From Echria macrotheca (lineage: Eukaryota; Ascomycota; Sordariomycetes; Sordariales; Schizotheciaceae), in the NCBI GenBank assembly GCA_030411725.1, contig MU839837.1:496001-560000 (forward strand): 64,000 nt of DNA, in the 5' to 3' direction. The position numbers and the translations under genes were made by a program. Under the pieces are notes generated by a model. The model did no database searches, was not told the origin of the DNA, and worked only from the letters and a program-made list of their open reading frames with translations. Shown piece after piece: positions 44,184-56,072 of this stretch (position 1 is its first letter; each line of letters begins with the position of its first letter).

Positions 44184-45505
44184 ATGGACCCCAATAGACG
44201 ACCCCCCATTGAGAAGGAGAAGCTCAAGCAGCTATTCGACATATCTCATTTCGACCTCAACGCAGTGATTCGGGGCATTCAATTGACCGGCGTGGGTGGT
44301 GCGTGGCCCTCCCTGGCCTCTAGGCCCTGTCTCATGATGCTTGGCACTGACAACAAGAACAGCCCATAGAGCACTGCAGAATCCAAAGCTCTTTACCTCG
44401 CAGCATTACAAGCAGGCTGCTATTGCTGTTGCTGCTGGTATCGCCATACGCATTCTGATCGCTATTCCTGTGGGTAATCTCTCAGATGCCGTGGTCGTCA
44501 GCTCTGACTTCTCGACAGATATACGGTGTCAAGGTCCTCCTCTGGGTTTCGTCCCTCATCTTCTCACTCGACCATGCCACCTGGGATGACAAGATTATTG
44601 GTGGCCTCGGCTTCATCGAGGACCATGTCCTGCAGATACCTCTTTTCCTCATGACACTGATGCGCTACTTGACTCCGACGCTCGACGACCTATTCATGGA
44701 CTCGCTCCGATGGGTTGATACAACTTATGTCCAGAAGCACAAGCATGACGAAGATCCCACGAAGCTGCGGCCCATGTACTACCCGAACCTGCGCCAGTAC
44801 CGTATCAGGGACGGAAGCACCAACTCGACCAGCACGGCCGAGGCGCTCTCCATGTTTATCTACCGGTTCGCACGAAAGGGCATTATATCGCTAGCTATCT
44901 TCGCAGCGTCTTACCTTCCCTACGTTGGCTTCCTTGTACTTCCCGCCGCCAGTTTTTGGACCTTTAACAAGGCAGTCGGTTTGGGCCCGGCGTCCATCAT
45001 CTTTTCAGCCGGTGTCGTCCTGCCGAAGCGGTATATCATCATCTTCTTGCAGAGCTACTTTGCGTCAAGGAGCATGATGAGAGAACTGCTGGAGCCCTAT
45101 TTTTCTAGGGTTCAGTTTACCAAGGAGGAGAAAAGGAAGTGGTTCCGGAGTCGCGAGGGACTCCTGTTCGGTTTCGCGATCGGCTTCTACACGCTCCTCC
45201 GGGTTCCTCTGCTCGGTGTTTTGATCTATGGCATTGCGGAAGCGGTAAGTGACAGCGACCGAGAATTAGAAGTCCCAGGTATACTAACAAACTAACCACA
45301 GAGCACGGCGTATCTGGTCACCAAGATTACCGACCCACCCCCGCCACCATCGCAGGCTCGGGAATTCGCAGCCAGCCAGGTCGAATGGCGGAACAAGCAA
45401 AAGTTCCTCAGCCTGTCACTGGCGAACCTGGACAAGATCCATGACAAGCCGCCTGCGTATTCTGTAGATGACCCGTTTCCCCAGGCGTCGCCCCAGGCCG
45501 GATAA
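44184..45505 (+). CDS. Multi-spanning membrane protein, UsgS-like
   Basis: Four exons (44184-44295, 44363-44469, 44519-45244, 45302-45505) give 382 residues. It resembles the fungal family annotated as transmembrane protein UsgS, which is distantly like the lipid-droplet Lds/Rrt8 proteins; no biochemical role is established. Motifs are HFDLNAVIRGIQLTGV, HRALQNPKLFTSQHYKQAA, then hydrophobic segments IPIYGVKVLLWVSSLIFSL, FLMTLMRYLTPTLDDLF, GIISLAIFAASYLPYVGFLV and LLFGFAIGFYTLLRVPLLGV. The C-terminal ~60 residues are polar (STAYLVTKITDPPPPPSQ onward). Conserved junctions are restored at each splice. The short first two exons (112 and 107 nt) would be missed by a simple frame search. Confidence 0.87.
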
Positions 45506-46189
45506 GGGGAAGATCTGAGCGATTGTCATGTATAGATGGCATTACGAAGCTACATGTCAACACGACTATAAATCGATTGCTCTGTGGAGAGAGGGCGGAG
45601 ATGGCCGGTGCACAAGGAGTGCCGAGAATGCGCCAATGGAGCTCCAACGGCGCGGGGCCCGCAGGTGACGGCAACGAAGCCGGTCTTGGGCCGATGTCAA
45701 GACTCTGATCAAAAGCCGAGTGCAACCTTATGAAGCGCCCCCTCCTCCGGTTCCGCGGCTTATACCCGTGAGCCGGGCGTGCGGGACTTGGGATAGAAAA
45801 TAATAATCCATTACGTCTTGTCTTTTTTCCCGCCCAGATGTCTTATCAAGGGGGGGCTTTTGTTGGAGTCGGAGTGCGGGGGTGTGGTTCGCAGCAGCTT
45901 CGCCCGAGGCTGCTGCACACGTTTGATAAGCGATTGCCGTTCCGGGGCATCAGGGCGGGTTGTGCTAGAGTGAGTGATAGAGCTGGAAGGGGAAATCGAG
46001 ATGGTCCATTACGTCGTCCAGTGTATGTGTCGTGTCTGCTTAGGTGCGGGGTTGCAACTTGCATGGAGACTGCAGGTGGTGATGGGTATAAGATGTGTGT
46101 CGTTCCCGGATGCCATGAAGGTGGTGATTGTTAGTATTGCTTCTCGCCATTGATTCTCCGTGGATATTCTGAAAGAGTGACAGACAAAA
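45506..46189. other. Intergenic, UsgS-like gene to formamidase
   Basis: 684 bp between plus-strand genes; formamidase promoter. A 98-codon frame (45838-46134) is Gly/Arg-rich with no family. Nothing else was seen. Confidence 0.5.
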
Positions 46190-48090
46190 ATGGGCAAGAC
46201 TGGAATTCGGACCGTCTGCACGGTGGACTTTGACAAGCCTGCTTCGGAGCAGCCTTATCTTCATGTACGTTTTTGCTTTGCTTGCTTGCTTACTTGCTGT
46301 TACATCTTCTGTCTGTCTATCTGTCTTTCTGCAAGGTATGGGATGAATGCTAATGTGAGGTGTGTGTGTGTGCGGATTTTAGAACAGATGGCATCCGGAT
46401 AGTAAGTTTTCTGTGTCTCTTTTATGTTTAGAGAATATGGTTATGGCGAACTTACACACCGGATGATGGATGATTAGTCCCCTTTGCTGGAACCATCAAG
46501 GACGGCGAGACGGTCAAGATTGAGTGTTTGGACTGGTATGTACCTTTTCTCTCACTCTTCCTCAAGTTTTGATGAGAATGAATGCTGATGGAAAAACTAG
46601 GACCGGCGGCCAGATCAAAAACACGGATGATGCGGATGATGTCCGCAACGTCGACCTGACCAAGGTTCATTATCTGTCTGGGCCGTTCGAGGTTGAGGGC
46701 GCCAGGCCGGGGGATGTGTTGCTCGTGGAGATTATGGACGTGCAGCCCTTTCAGGATCAGCCGTGGGGATTTACGGGGATTTTTGACAAGTCGAATGGGG
46801 TTTGTCTTTTTTTTTTGTTTCCCTTGTCTCATTCTTCAGGTTGGGAAATGCTGATAAGTTTTGTGTTGGTGTACCCTGTACCTAGGGTGGCTTCCTCGAT
46901 GAGATTTATCCCTCTGCGTTAGTACTATCTCTCTCTCTCTCTCTCTTTTCATCCCTTGAGACGAAGGGGTTGGTTGGTTGGTAGGAAAAGATACTGACAA
47001 AGACAAAAACAGAGCAAAAGCCATCTGGGATTTCGAGGGCATCTACTGCACCAGCCGCCACATCCCCCATGTCAAGTTCGCCGGCCTGATCCACCCGGGC
47101 ATCCTGGGCTGCGCGCCGTCGGCCGAGGTGCTCGAGACGTGGAACAAGCGCGAGGGCGAGCTGATTGCCGCGAATAAACTGGCTGATCGGGATGTTGCCT
47201 TGCCGTATGTTTTTTTCCCTCCCCTTTTCCCATCCTCTCTCCTCTTCCCACCAAAAAAGAAAATACTGAGAGAGAGAGAATACAGCCCACAACCCATCAA
47301 CATCCACGCCGGCAGCGCCGACGGCCCCCTCAAGGAAAAAATCGGCAACGAGGGCGCCCGCACGATCCCCGGCCGGCCCGAGCACGGCGGCAACTGCGAC
47401 ATCAAGAACCTCTCGCGCGGCTCCAAGGTCTACCTGCCGGTCCACGTCGACGGGGCCAAGTTTTCTGTTGGCGACTTGCACTTCAGCCAGGGCGACGGCG
47501 AGATCTCGTTCTGCGGCGCCATCGAGATGGCCGGTATTATCACTATCAACTTCAAGGTCATCAAGAACGGGCTGGCCGACCTGGGGCTCAAGAGCCCGAT
47601 TTATATCCCCGGCCCGGTGGAGCCGCAGTTTGGGCCCGGGCGGTATATTTACTTTGAGGGGTTCTCTGTTGATCAGCAGGGGAGGCAGCGTACGTCGTCT
47701 CCTTTATATCGCTCTCTTTCACTTTGGATAGGTACTAACGACGACAAAAAAGATTACATGGACGTCACCGTAGCCTACCGCCAGACCTGCCTGCGCGTGA
47801 TTGAGTACCTCCGTCGCTTCGGCTACAGCGACTACCAGATCTATCTGCTGCTGTCCTGCGCCCCCGTCCAGGGCCATGTCGCGGGTATCGTCGACATCCC
47901 CAACGCCTGCACGACGCTCGGGCTGCCGATGGATATCTTTGACTTTGATATCTCGCCGTCCGGACCGGCTAAGAAGATCGATATGGGCAGCTGCGCGTTC
48001 GAGACGGGTGTTACGGAAGGAAAAGTGCTGGGTGATGCGGGCAAGAACAGCGCGGTTAGTTTCGGCGGTGGGATGAATTACAAGGAGTAG
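46190..48090 (+). CDS. Formamidase (FmdA/AmdA family)
   Basis: Eight exons (46190-46264, 46383-46401, 46478-46535, 46601-46799, 46886-46917, 47013-47204, 47286-47689, 47753-48090) give 438 residues. The enzyme hydrolyses formamide to formate and ammonia, a nitrogen-scavenging step; Aspergillus FmdS is the known relative. Conserved pieces include NRWHPDIPFAGTIKDGETV (partly from the 19-nt exon), LTKVHYLSGPFEVEGARPGD, IWDFEGIYCTSRHIPHVKFA, GRPEHGGNCDIKNLSRGSKV, and LLSCAPVQGHVAGIVDIPNA. Intron 5 uses a GTTAGT donor, which is the only one that restores YPSAAKAIWDFEG. Introns 4 and 5 hold T-rich and CT-repeat sequence. Dense introns in the first half and a 32-nt exon make this easy to misannotate. 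Confidence 0.94.
46929..46946. repeat. (CT)n dinucleotide repeat in formamidase intron 5
   Basis: About nine CT units just after the GTTAGT donor, inside the 95-nt intron 46918-47012. Confidence 0.85.
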
Positions 48091-48356
48091 GTGAGATTTT
48101 GTGTGTGGATATATATATGTATTCTTGTGTTCTGCAACAATGTCGGTTGTCTTCTCGATCACGGTGTACCTACTTCTGTTTGGGGTGTCGTCTGGGACGA
48201 AAGGTCTGGATATGTGAATGCAGAATACCTATCCAATGTGCGGAACAGAAAATGATCTTATGTCTTAAACCCAGGGTATCTTTGTAACTCCTTAGGATAT
48301 AGGTACGGTAAGTTACCTGACGGGCCAGTTTATAAACATATAGACACAGATACGGA

Positions 48357-49465
48357 CTAGTGAATCGCCATCTCCCCAAACTGCCCGTGACTTGTCTCCC
48401 GCTCGTGCTGGGCTGCCTCCTTCGCGCCCTGGCCTATCCACCCGCACACCTCGCACTTGATCACAAAGTCGGTCGTGTCCGTGTAGTAGTGCATAGTCTG
48501 CAGGCGCTGTGCAAGCTCACGAGCCTTCTCGATCACCTCCTCGTCCTCGACTCCCCATTTGGTCACGTCCACCTCGACAGGGTAGCTGAGATCCAAACAG
48601 AACGCAATACGGTCATAGTGGATTCCCGAGTAGACGATGATGATGCGGGTATCTTTACCCTCTCCGAAGCGGTCGACGCGGAGGGACTGCATGTGTCGTT
48701 AGACGAACTTGCTCACGATTCATCTGGAAAGAACAGAAGAACTTGCCTTGACGTCGATCGAGCAGATCTGAATATTATATACTTCGGACAGTATCGAGAG
48801 TTCAATGGCGCCGCCCCACGTGTCCATCTGCATCATTTTGCTGGTGTACCGCGTCGGATCCTCACCCAGGATCGCCTTGTTGTATTTGTCTGGGTGGGTG
48901 AGGATGTATTCGCATACTTGGTGTCGAAGGAACTGAGATGGATTCTCCACGCCGACAGCGCCGCCGACAGCCGTGACTTAAACTACTGTCAGCGTACCCA
49001 GTCTGATACGATGAAACTCATCAGCACACTTACACATGCAGCTGTTGTCGTCGGGCATAACACGGAGCACTGGATATATCGTTAGCGACTACGTCTCGTC
49101 AAAGGAGGTGGGCACCCACCAAGATGCCCGCCTCTGTCCGGCCACTCGAGCGATGTCTCGTCCGGCTCGACTCCCTTGGGATTGAACGTCTGTGTCTTCT
49201 CCTCGACGGCTACCGGGGCAGGTGGCGCCTCAGTAGGAACCACAACAAGCGTCTCGCCGCGGAGATTAAAGTCACTGATGGGTTTTTCCTGGGCATCGAG
49301 GCTCATCTCGAGGTTCTTCAGGGGGTAGCCGTATTTGAGGCTGAAGTCCACGAGGCCTGTCTTCTCCTTGACCAGCCGGATCAGGGCGCCGAGAGGTTCC
49401 GTGTCATCGATCTCGAGTCTCTCCTGGCCGGTAGGCGTCCGGAGACGCATCTGTGTCTTGGGCAT
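48357..49465 (-). CDS. otu1: Ubiquitin thioesterase Otu1 (YOD1-type deubiquitinase)
   Basis: Four exons (49465-49120, 49069-49034, 48976-48747, 48686-48357) give 313 residues. Otu1 trims ubiquitin chains on substrates of the Cdc48/p97 ATPase. The N-terminal UBX-like domain covers about residues 1-80 (LRTPTGQERLEIDDTEPLGA). The OTU core has DDNSCMFTAVGG with catalytic Cys126, and SGIHYDRIAF with catalytic His227. The C-terminal zinc finger uses C282, C285, H298 and H304. Exon 2 is 36 nt and carries the active-site cysteine. The third intron has a GC donor (AAG|GCAAGT); no GT donor keeps the frame. The start was taken at MPKTQMRLRTPTG; the upstream open frame (42 residues) looks like leader. 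Confidence 0.94.
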
Positions 49466-51031
49466 GTTGGGCGTGGAAGTGAACCTTGTGGACCGACGAT
49501 TCCAACCAGGAGGTGGAGGCAGGGGGATGAAGTTGGAACCAGGAAGACAGTTTGCTTCCCAGCCAGCTATCCGTACTTGTGATGCAGACAATCAATCTTG
49601 CAATAAACTAAGTTTGTGGCCGCTGGTAGTTCCTGTGTCAAACCTTGGAGGGGCACCTTCATCTGATCAGATGTCGTCGGATTGCGACCTGAGCTCCCAT
49701 CACTCACAATAGGAAGCTGCTCGACTCGGATGGAATCTTGGATTTCTCAGCAGAATGTGCAGCCCGCTGGAAAGGCTGTTTGTATCAAAAGGGTTGGACG
49801 ACAGGATATATAGGAGGCGAAAGCGAAGTAAGTCTTGTGAATCGAGGCTTGTGAAGCGCGCCGTTGCCCAACCCGTCTCCTCTCCTTGCGCCCCTTGTTG
49901 GGTCTGCACTGGCGCTTCGGCACGTCATTGTCTCCAGCTGGCGATTGATCATTTTTCCACCCCACTCATAAAAGGTACGTACTGGCTAACACGCCGACCT
50001 CAGGACCGGCACGTGCCAGATCAACTGACCAAGCACATGGTGGTTATCTCTTGCCGTTTCGTCGGACTCTTATTTGCGAAACTATGCGGTGCTTTGAGAT
50101 GGATTTCTCTTTTGCCATGGTCCGATCAAGAAGCGCAATACGCTAGCTGGTGGTGCTGCATATGGGGTACATGATATCTCAGGGAAGTACATGCTGTGTT
50201 CTGTGTTGGTCAGGCACCGGCATGCCTTTCGCAAGGCTGTTCCCGCTTAGGGGTTGCTGCCTCGCTGAGTGCCGGACTCGCTTGAGATCGAGCTTCCAGT
50301 GTGCGATCCAGTCGTGGGATCTCGCCTCCCATGATGAGCATGGGCCTTGGGTTTCCTAGCTTGGGAGTTGATGTTTGTCGCGGCGGGGCGCTTCTTCTTC
50401 TTTGCCATGGCCATGCCCGTCTTTCATCTCAGAGTTCGCTGCATGTTGTAGATAACCAAGAATCACTAGATAGTGATACATGGTTCGCCAAAACGTGGCT
50501 TCCTACTGCGTAGTAGTTTTAAAGTTAGGACACAAAGTTCGCTGGGCTGCGGTTCCATTAATCTTGCAGATGGCGAACAACGGACGATATGTTGAGTCTA
50601 AATATACTGAATCCGACAGCGCACTAGTTAAAACAACAGAAGGAGCATTGCGATTTGGGTATTCCGTCCTGGGTATAAGAACTGCTCGGGAGAGTCTTCC
50701 GCAGACCACAGAGCGCAGAGCACAGCGTCGCGTTGGTTGACCGTGCTGAAGCCTCTTTGCGGGGCCTAGCGCGGTACATTTCCTTCACGCGATTTCACCG
50801 GGGGAAACCGTACCACCACCTCTCTCAGAAACAGACCATCTGATTGGTCGCGCCCTCTCCCATTGCAAAAGTGAAGGCTGCGTTTCCTTGCACGCAAGCC
50901 ACCGCGCTCCTCCACACCTCTCAGTTTCAAGCGGAGGTTTCACGGTGTGCCTGACTCGGGCAAGGTCCTGTACGCCCTCCTTTCCACCCTCCCGTGCACC
51001 GGAAACCCTGCCTCTGCCGTCTGGTGCCGCA
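49466..51031. other. Divergent intergenic region otu1/rsc1
   Basis: 1.57 kb between divergent genes. Short Arg-rich frames around 49750-49970 on both strands match nothing I recognise. No RNA gene or repeat was seen. Confidence 0.5.
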
Positions 51032-51901
51032 ATGCCCATCACTTTGCGCGAGCGGCCGAGCAGAGGCGAGATCTCGCCTGCCAAGAAACAATCACCCACG
51101 TCGCGGAAAGTTAGCACGCCCAGAACCCAGAGGTCCGCCGCCATGGCCGGCGACGCGATCGAGGTGCGCGAGTCCATCGAAGCCAAGGGCGACGTCGAAA
51201 TGGACGATGCCGACGCTGGCGCGCGACGCGCTTCCACTGCCCGTCGCGACGACGACATTGATGCGGATGGCGACATCGAAATGGACGCCGAGGGCGAGCC
51301 CGACGACGATGCCGAGGAGGCGCAACAGGACCAGTCGTCTATAGATCTACTGCAGCTCATCAAAGAAGTTTCAGAGTATCTCTGTCAGTACACAATTGAC
51401 ATTGATGGGGAGTGAGTGTTCAGTGTCCTGTCGCGTGGGAGCCAGCAGCTTACCAAGAGCAACCAGGGAGCACGAGATCGCAATGCATTTCCAGCGTCTC
51501 GTGAACAGACGCAGCTTCCCAGATTACTTCGAACTTATCAAGGAGCCGATGGCCTTTAGCACCATCCGAGTAGGTCGACGCGTCCCTGGGCGTGGGCTGC
51601 GGAGCTGACATATGTGCTTTAGGGCAAAATCGGCAAAAAAGCATACGAAGAGTTCAACGAATTCGTTCGCGATGTAACGCGCATATGCCACAATGCGCAA
51701 GTATACAATCGCCCATCATCACAGGTCTTTGCGGACGCCAGCCGACTGCTAGAAGTGTTCAAGCAGAAGCTCGAGGAGCTGGTCAAGAGCGGCGCCATCA
51801 CTGCAGCGGATGCAGTGCTACCTGACTACGGCCCCCTGCCCGAGTTCGAAGACTCGCCTCTGGCGGCCGAGGAAGAGGAGGTAGACGATGACGAAGAAGA
51901 T

Positions 51902-51934
<33 letters not shown>

Positions 51935-54330
51935 GAGGAAGATTCTGACGATGAGGGCGGCCGTCGCCGCGGTCGCAGATCCGGCCGACGGAGCGGCAGA
52001 CGAGACCGAGTCGACGATGACGACCCCTACCGCAAATTAGGCCGACCACCCAAGGTCTTTACGCCATTGGAAGCCAGGATCAACGAAATTCTCAAAGGCC
52101 TTCGACGATACAAGAATGAGGATGGAGACTTGGGCATTTCCCATTTCGAAAGGCTTCCCGACAAAGCAGATCTGCCTGAGTACTTCTCTGTCATCACGGA
52201 TCCCATCGCGCTGGACATGATCAAGAAGAAGCACAAACGCAAGAAATACCAGAATCTCGACCAGTTTATCCGGGACCTGAATCTCATGTTCGACAATGCT
52301 ATGACGTACAACGAAGAAGGCAGCGTCATCTACGAGGACGCTAAGAAGCTGAAAGCAGAGGCGCGTGAACTGGCCGACGAGCAAAGAGCACGACCCGACG
52401 ATGAGTTCCGAGACGAGGATGGCAAGCTGCCCCTTGCAAGCATCGAGTACAACGGGCAAATCTGGAGAGTTGGTAAGTGACGCTAGGCAAATTTGTTGGC
52501 TGGCGGATGTCTAACTAGCCCTAGGTGATTGGGTTCACATTCGGAATGCGAACGACCTGTCGAAGCCCATTGTCGCCCAGATATTCCGCACCTGGTCAGA
52601 CAAGGCAGGTCAGAAATGGGTGAACGCCTGTTGGTATTACCGCCCCGAACAGACGGTACATCGGTACGACAAGCGCTTCTGGGAGAACGAGGTCTTTAAG
52701 ACAGGCAGATACCGGGATCACCGTATCGAAGACGTCGAAGATCGATGCTTTGTGATGTACACCACAAGATATCACAGAGGCAGACCGAGAGGTTTCCCAC
52801 GCGACAAGGCCGTTTACATTTGCGAGTCTCGATACAACGAGGAGAAGCATCGGTTTAACAAGATCAAGACATGGACAAGCTGTCTTCCCGACGAGGTCAG
52901 AGACAGAGACTACGAGATGGATCTATTCGACGTGCCTCGGCCGCTCAGAAAAGAGCCCAGCAAGATCAAGCACCTGCTTCAAAACGATGCGAAGGAGACC
53001 GATGAGCTCCCCAAACCAACTTGGGGTGCGCCGAATGCCCCGCCTATGATCGGGGCCGTCCATCGCCGACCGCGCGAACCTAATGTTAGTAGTCCATTAG
53101 CTTTTCCATCACGTTTTTGAAATTGTTCCTCTACCTTTTGCTTTTCCTACTTAACATCGTCTTTCCTTTCCTCCTCCTCCTCCTGCTACCTACCACAGTC
53201 TCTTGAACTCTTCTAACGTCCCGACCTAGGACTCGCCTCCGCCCGAAGAAATGCGACCGGCGCCAAATGCCGTCCCTCACAATATCGCAATGGCACATTC
53301 TTCGCGCCCTCCCCCACCTCCAGGAATGGCAGGCGGCCCATACCACGGCGGCGGTGTCCCAATCGCGCCTGTCACGCCGAGTTTCCAGCACTTCCAGGTC
53401 GCACCGCGCCAGGCCGCACCGTCCCATCATCCTGGACAGGTGCCGATCCAACCGCAGCCGCAGATGATGGCGGGAATGCCCCAGGTGCCGCAGCCGATGC
53501 CCATGGCACACTTGCAGCCACAGACGATGCAAATGCACATGCACCAACCACCACAGCATTTCTCACCTCATCCAGGACCGGGAGCTTACACACCTCAGCA
53601 CGCCCAGCACGCCCAGTACGCGGTGCAGCCGCAAGCTCCACCGCTCCACTACCAACCCCCGGTACACATGGCGCCGGGCTATGACCCGCACCAGCGTCAG
53701 ATTCATCCTGCTCAAGGATTGACGCCTCGACCTCCTCCCCCCATGGCGCCCGCTCCCATGTCTGCCCCCATGCCTCATAACAGTGGCAACCCAACGGCCA
53801 TGTACAACCCGCCCCGTGCTCCCGAGGTCTACACGTTACCCGACCATATCGACGCCGGAATCCGGGAACCTCTGCGTAGCCAATACCATCATGACGATCA
53901 AGGTCGCGTCCTCTTCTTCACGGCACCGCCCCTCAACCGTCCCAACAACGGCCTCGCCGAGGAATATGCCGGGCTCGGTCACAGCGCCAGACATCTGGCC
54001 GACGCCAAGGAGAGGCGTGAGAAGAGACGTGCCATGAAGCGCGCTCGGGACGAGAAAATAGCAGAGGAGGAGGCGAACAAGAGGCTGAAACGGGAGCACG
54101 AGGAAACGGATGCGGCCACAGCACAGGAGGAGCAAAAGCGCGTCGGGGAATGGGCCGTGGAGGAAATTCTCAAGTGGAAGCAAAAGTTTGACGAGGACAC
54201 GGCGGCCATTTATGAGGCATCGGGATACAAGTTCGAGAAGGGCGTGCCCGACAGCGAGGAGGGCAAGGAGAACATTGACGTTAGCGGCAAAGACGGCAAG
54301 GAGAAGGCGGCCGTCACTGGTTCGGCATGA
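51032..54330 (+). CDS. rsc1: RSC complex subunit Rsc1/Rsc2 (two bromodomains, BAH)
   Basis: Five exons (51032-51411, 51467-51569, 51623-52472, 52525-53084, 53230-54330) give 997 residues. Rsc1/2 are alternative subunits of the RSC SWI/SNF-type remodeller and read acetylated nucleosomes. Bromodomain 1 is near residues 105-205 (NRRSFPDYFELIKEPMAFST, VYNRPSSQVF). A long acidic run (about 244-274) and an Arg/Gly basic patch (about 274-290) follow, then an AT-hook-like GRPPK (301-305). Bromodomain 2 is near 309-420 (ADLPEYFSVITDPIALDMI, AMTYNEEGS). The BAH domain is near 438-560 (IWRVGDWVHIRN, WYYRPEQTVHR). The last third is Pro/Gln/Met-rich, ending in a charged coiled-coil-like helix. The start follows an acceptable Kozak context; the open frame extends 48 codons further upstream. 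Intron 4 uses a GTTAGT donor. Confidence 0.94.
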
Positions 54331-56072
54331 TACCCCCGAGCGCTAACAGTTTGCCATGTTTCTCAGCTTCGTGTTTTTCGCAGGGGTCGGCGCCAAGCCG
54401 TACTTGTCGACAACTGCGTATCGACCCTCTTTTGGAGTTTTGGTCGGAGCGGTGTGGTATTATTTTGGCCATGTGGAGTAAAAGTGGTGGGCTTCGATCT
54501 GAACTGGACTTGAGGGTATGGAGTTAGGGGTGGCGGAGGCGATCTGGAGATGGCCACTCCCACAGTCAAATCGGCATGTCAGGTGTATTGTACAATAGTT
54601 ACGCTCGACGAGCAGGCACGCGGTGCGGGCTCGATGTATTCCTCAGACCAGCGTTAGATGCTAGAGGTACGAAGAGCTTTGAGCGATCATCGGAGTCAAA
54701 TGGTGCTCAGTGGGTTGAATGGGTCTATCTTCGCCGGCATGATCCCTTTCCATTCTCTGGTATTCTGTTGTTTTTGATGCAAGGTCAACAAACGATGGAC
54801 ATCCGTCGACTGTCGACTGTCTTTGCCACATGGTATCAGCCATGGCAGTGAAGCTGCCAGAAAACCTGTAATGCTTCCAAGGGCTATGCTAGGACTTTGG
54901 AGGATTGCGTGCCTGTTCTATGTCGAAGTTGGGTAGAACACACCCAAAAGGAACATTTTCTTGCTCCCTCGAACCCCAAAGACAGCCCTATGGCAAATTC
55001 CTGCGTGGCGAGACGTGAGCGATGACATGTCCAATGGCTACACATCGAAACCAGCCGGTCGGTTCACAATGAATTCTCCATTCGCAATCGAAGTAGCTAG
55101 TGTACCTTGCCTAGGTAGTTGCTTCTCTTCAGCCGTTTCGCTGTTCTGATGACACTGGTCTCCACTTGTGAGCGGAAGGGTTGTGCAACTGTCAGAGCCG
55201 CTGGAAACAAGCAGCTTTATTCCAGCATGAAAGACCACAACTACTCTGTGATCGCAATGAGTAATGTCTAGAGTATTCTCCAGAGTCCAGACCGATGACT
55301 CCCCACCAGAATATCCCTGTGCGGATCATGTCGAGAGCCGTGCCAGACGACAAGGGTCTGGAGGCTCTGCGGGGAAGCTGGACGTGAGTGGCTGCCCTCA
55401 TCGCATCCCAGCCCAACCACTGCCAATGACCAATGGCAACCCCACACAAAGTCACGGCTTCGACTTCAACTTCACTTCGACTTTGGCCTTCTTCTGCTTC
55501 CACCTTCCCTTTGGCCATGCGTGCCCTCCTTCCTAATGTTGCGCTTCTTTTTCATCTGATCTTTGCTTCCCCGAGCTCTAATTCGCCCGACCCTCCGTTC
55601 TCGCAAACGTTCTTCCCCAAAGCATCCTTCCTCCTTCCGTGCTTTTCAGACGCTTCACCATCTTCCTCTTTTGCGCCGGCACCGATTGATCTGGGTGGGT
55701 ATGCGCCGGCCCATTGATCATATATCCCTTCAGCAGTCTCTTGCATACTTTTACAACTACCTCCCAGCGTTGCCACCCCCCGGCTGCTGCCCCCTCACAG
55801 CGCCGACCGAGTCAACCTGTCTCGCCGATCTCTCGCGCCGACAACTATCAATCCTGCCCTGCGCACACCACAACCTCGCCTTCCAAGAGATCGCCGCGTC
55901 TCGCCCTTCCTTTCTCTTCTCCTACAAGTTACCTTCGCAAATATCGAATATTCGCATTGTCTAGAGGCGAGTGCGTCATTCCCAGGAGGTTCGAGACGAG
56001 GTGCTTCTCCCAATCGAACCTCAGACAACCGTCGACCTTCCCACCATCCGCACCGGATGTCAGAAGGTCACA
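54331..56072. other. Intergenic, rsc1 to NYN-domain gene
   Basis: 1.74 kb between plus-strand genes; a pyrimidine-rich stretch near 55490-55680 likely marks the core promoter and leader of the downstream gene. No other gene was recognised. Confidence 0.5.
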
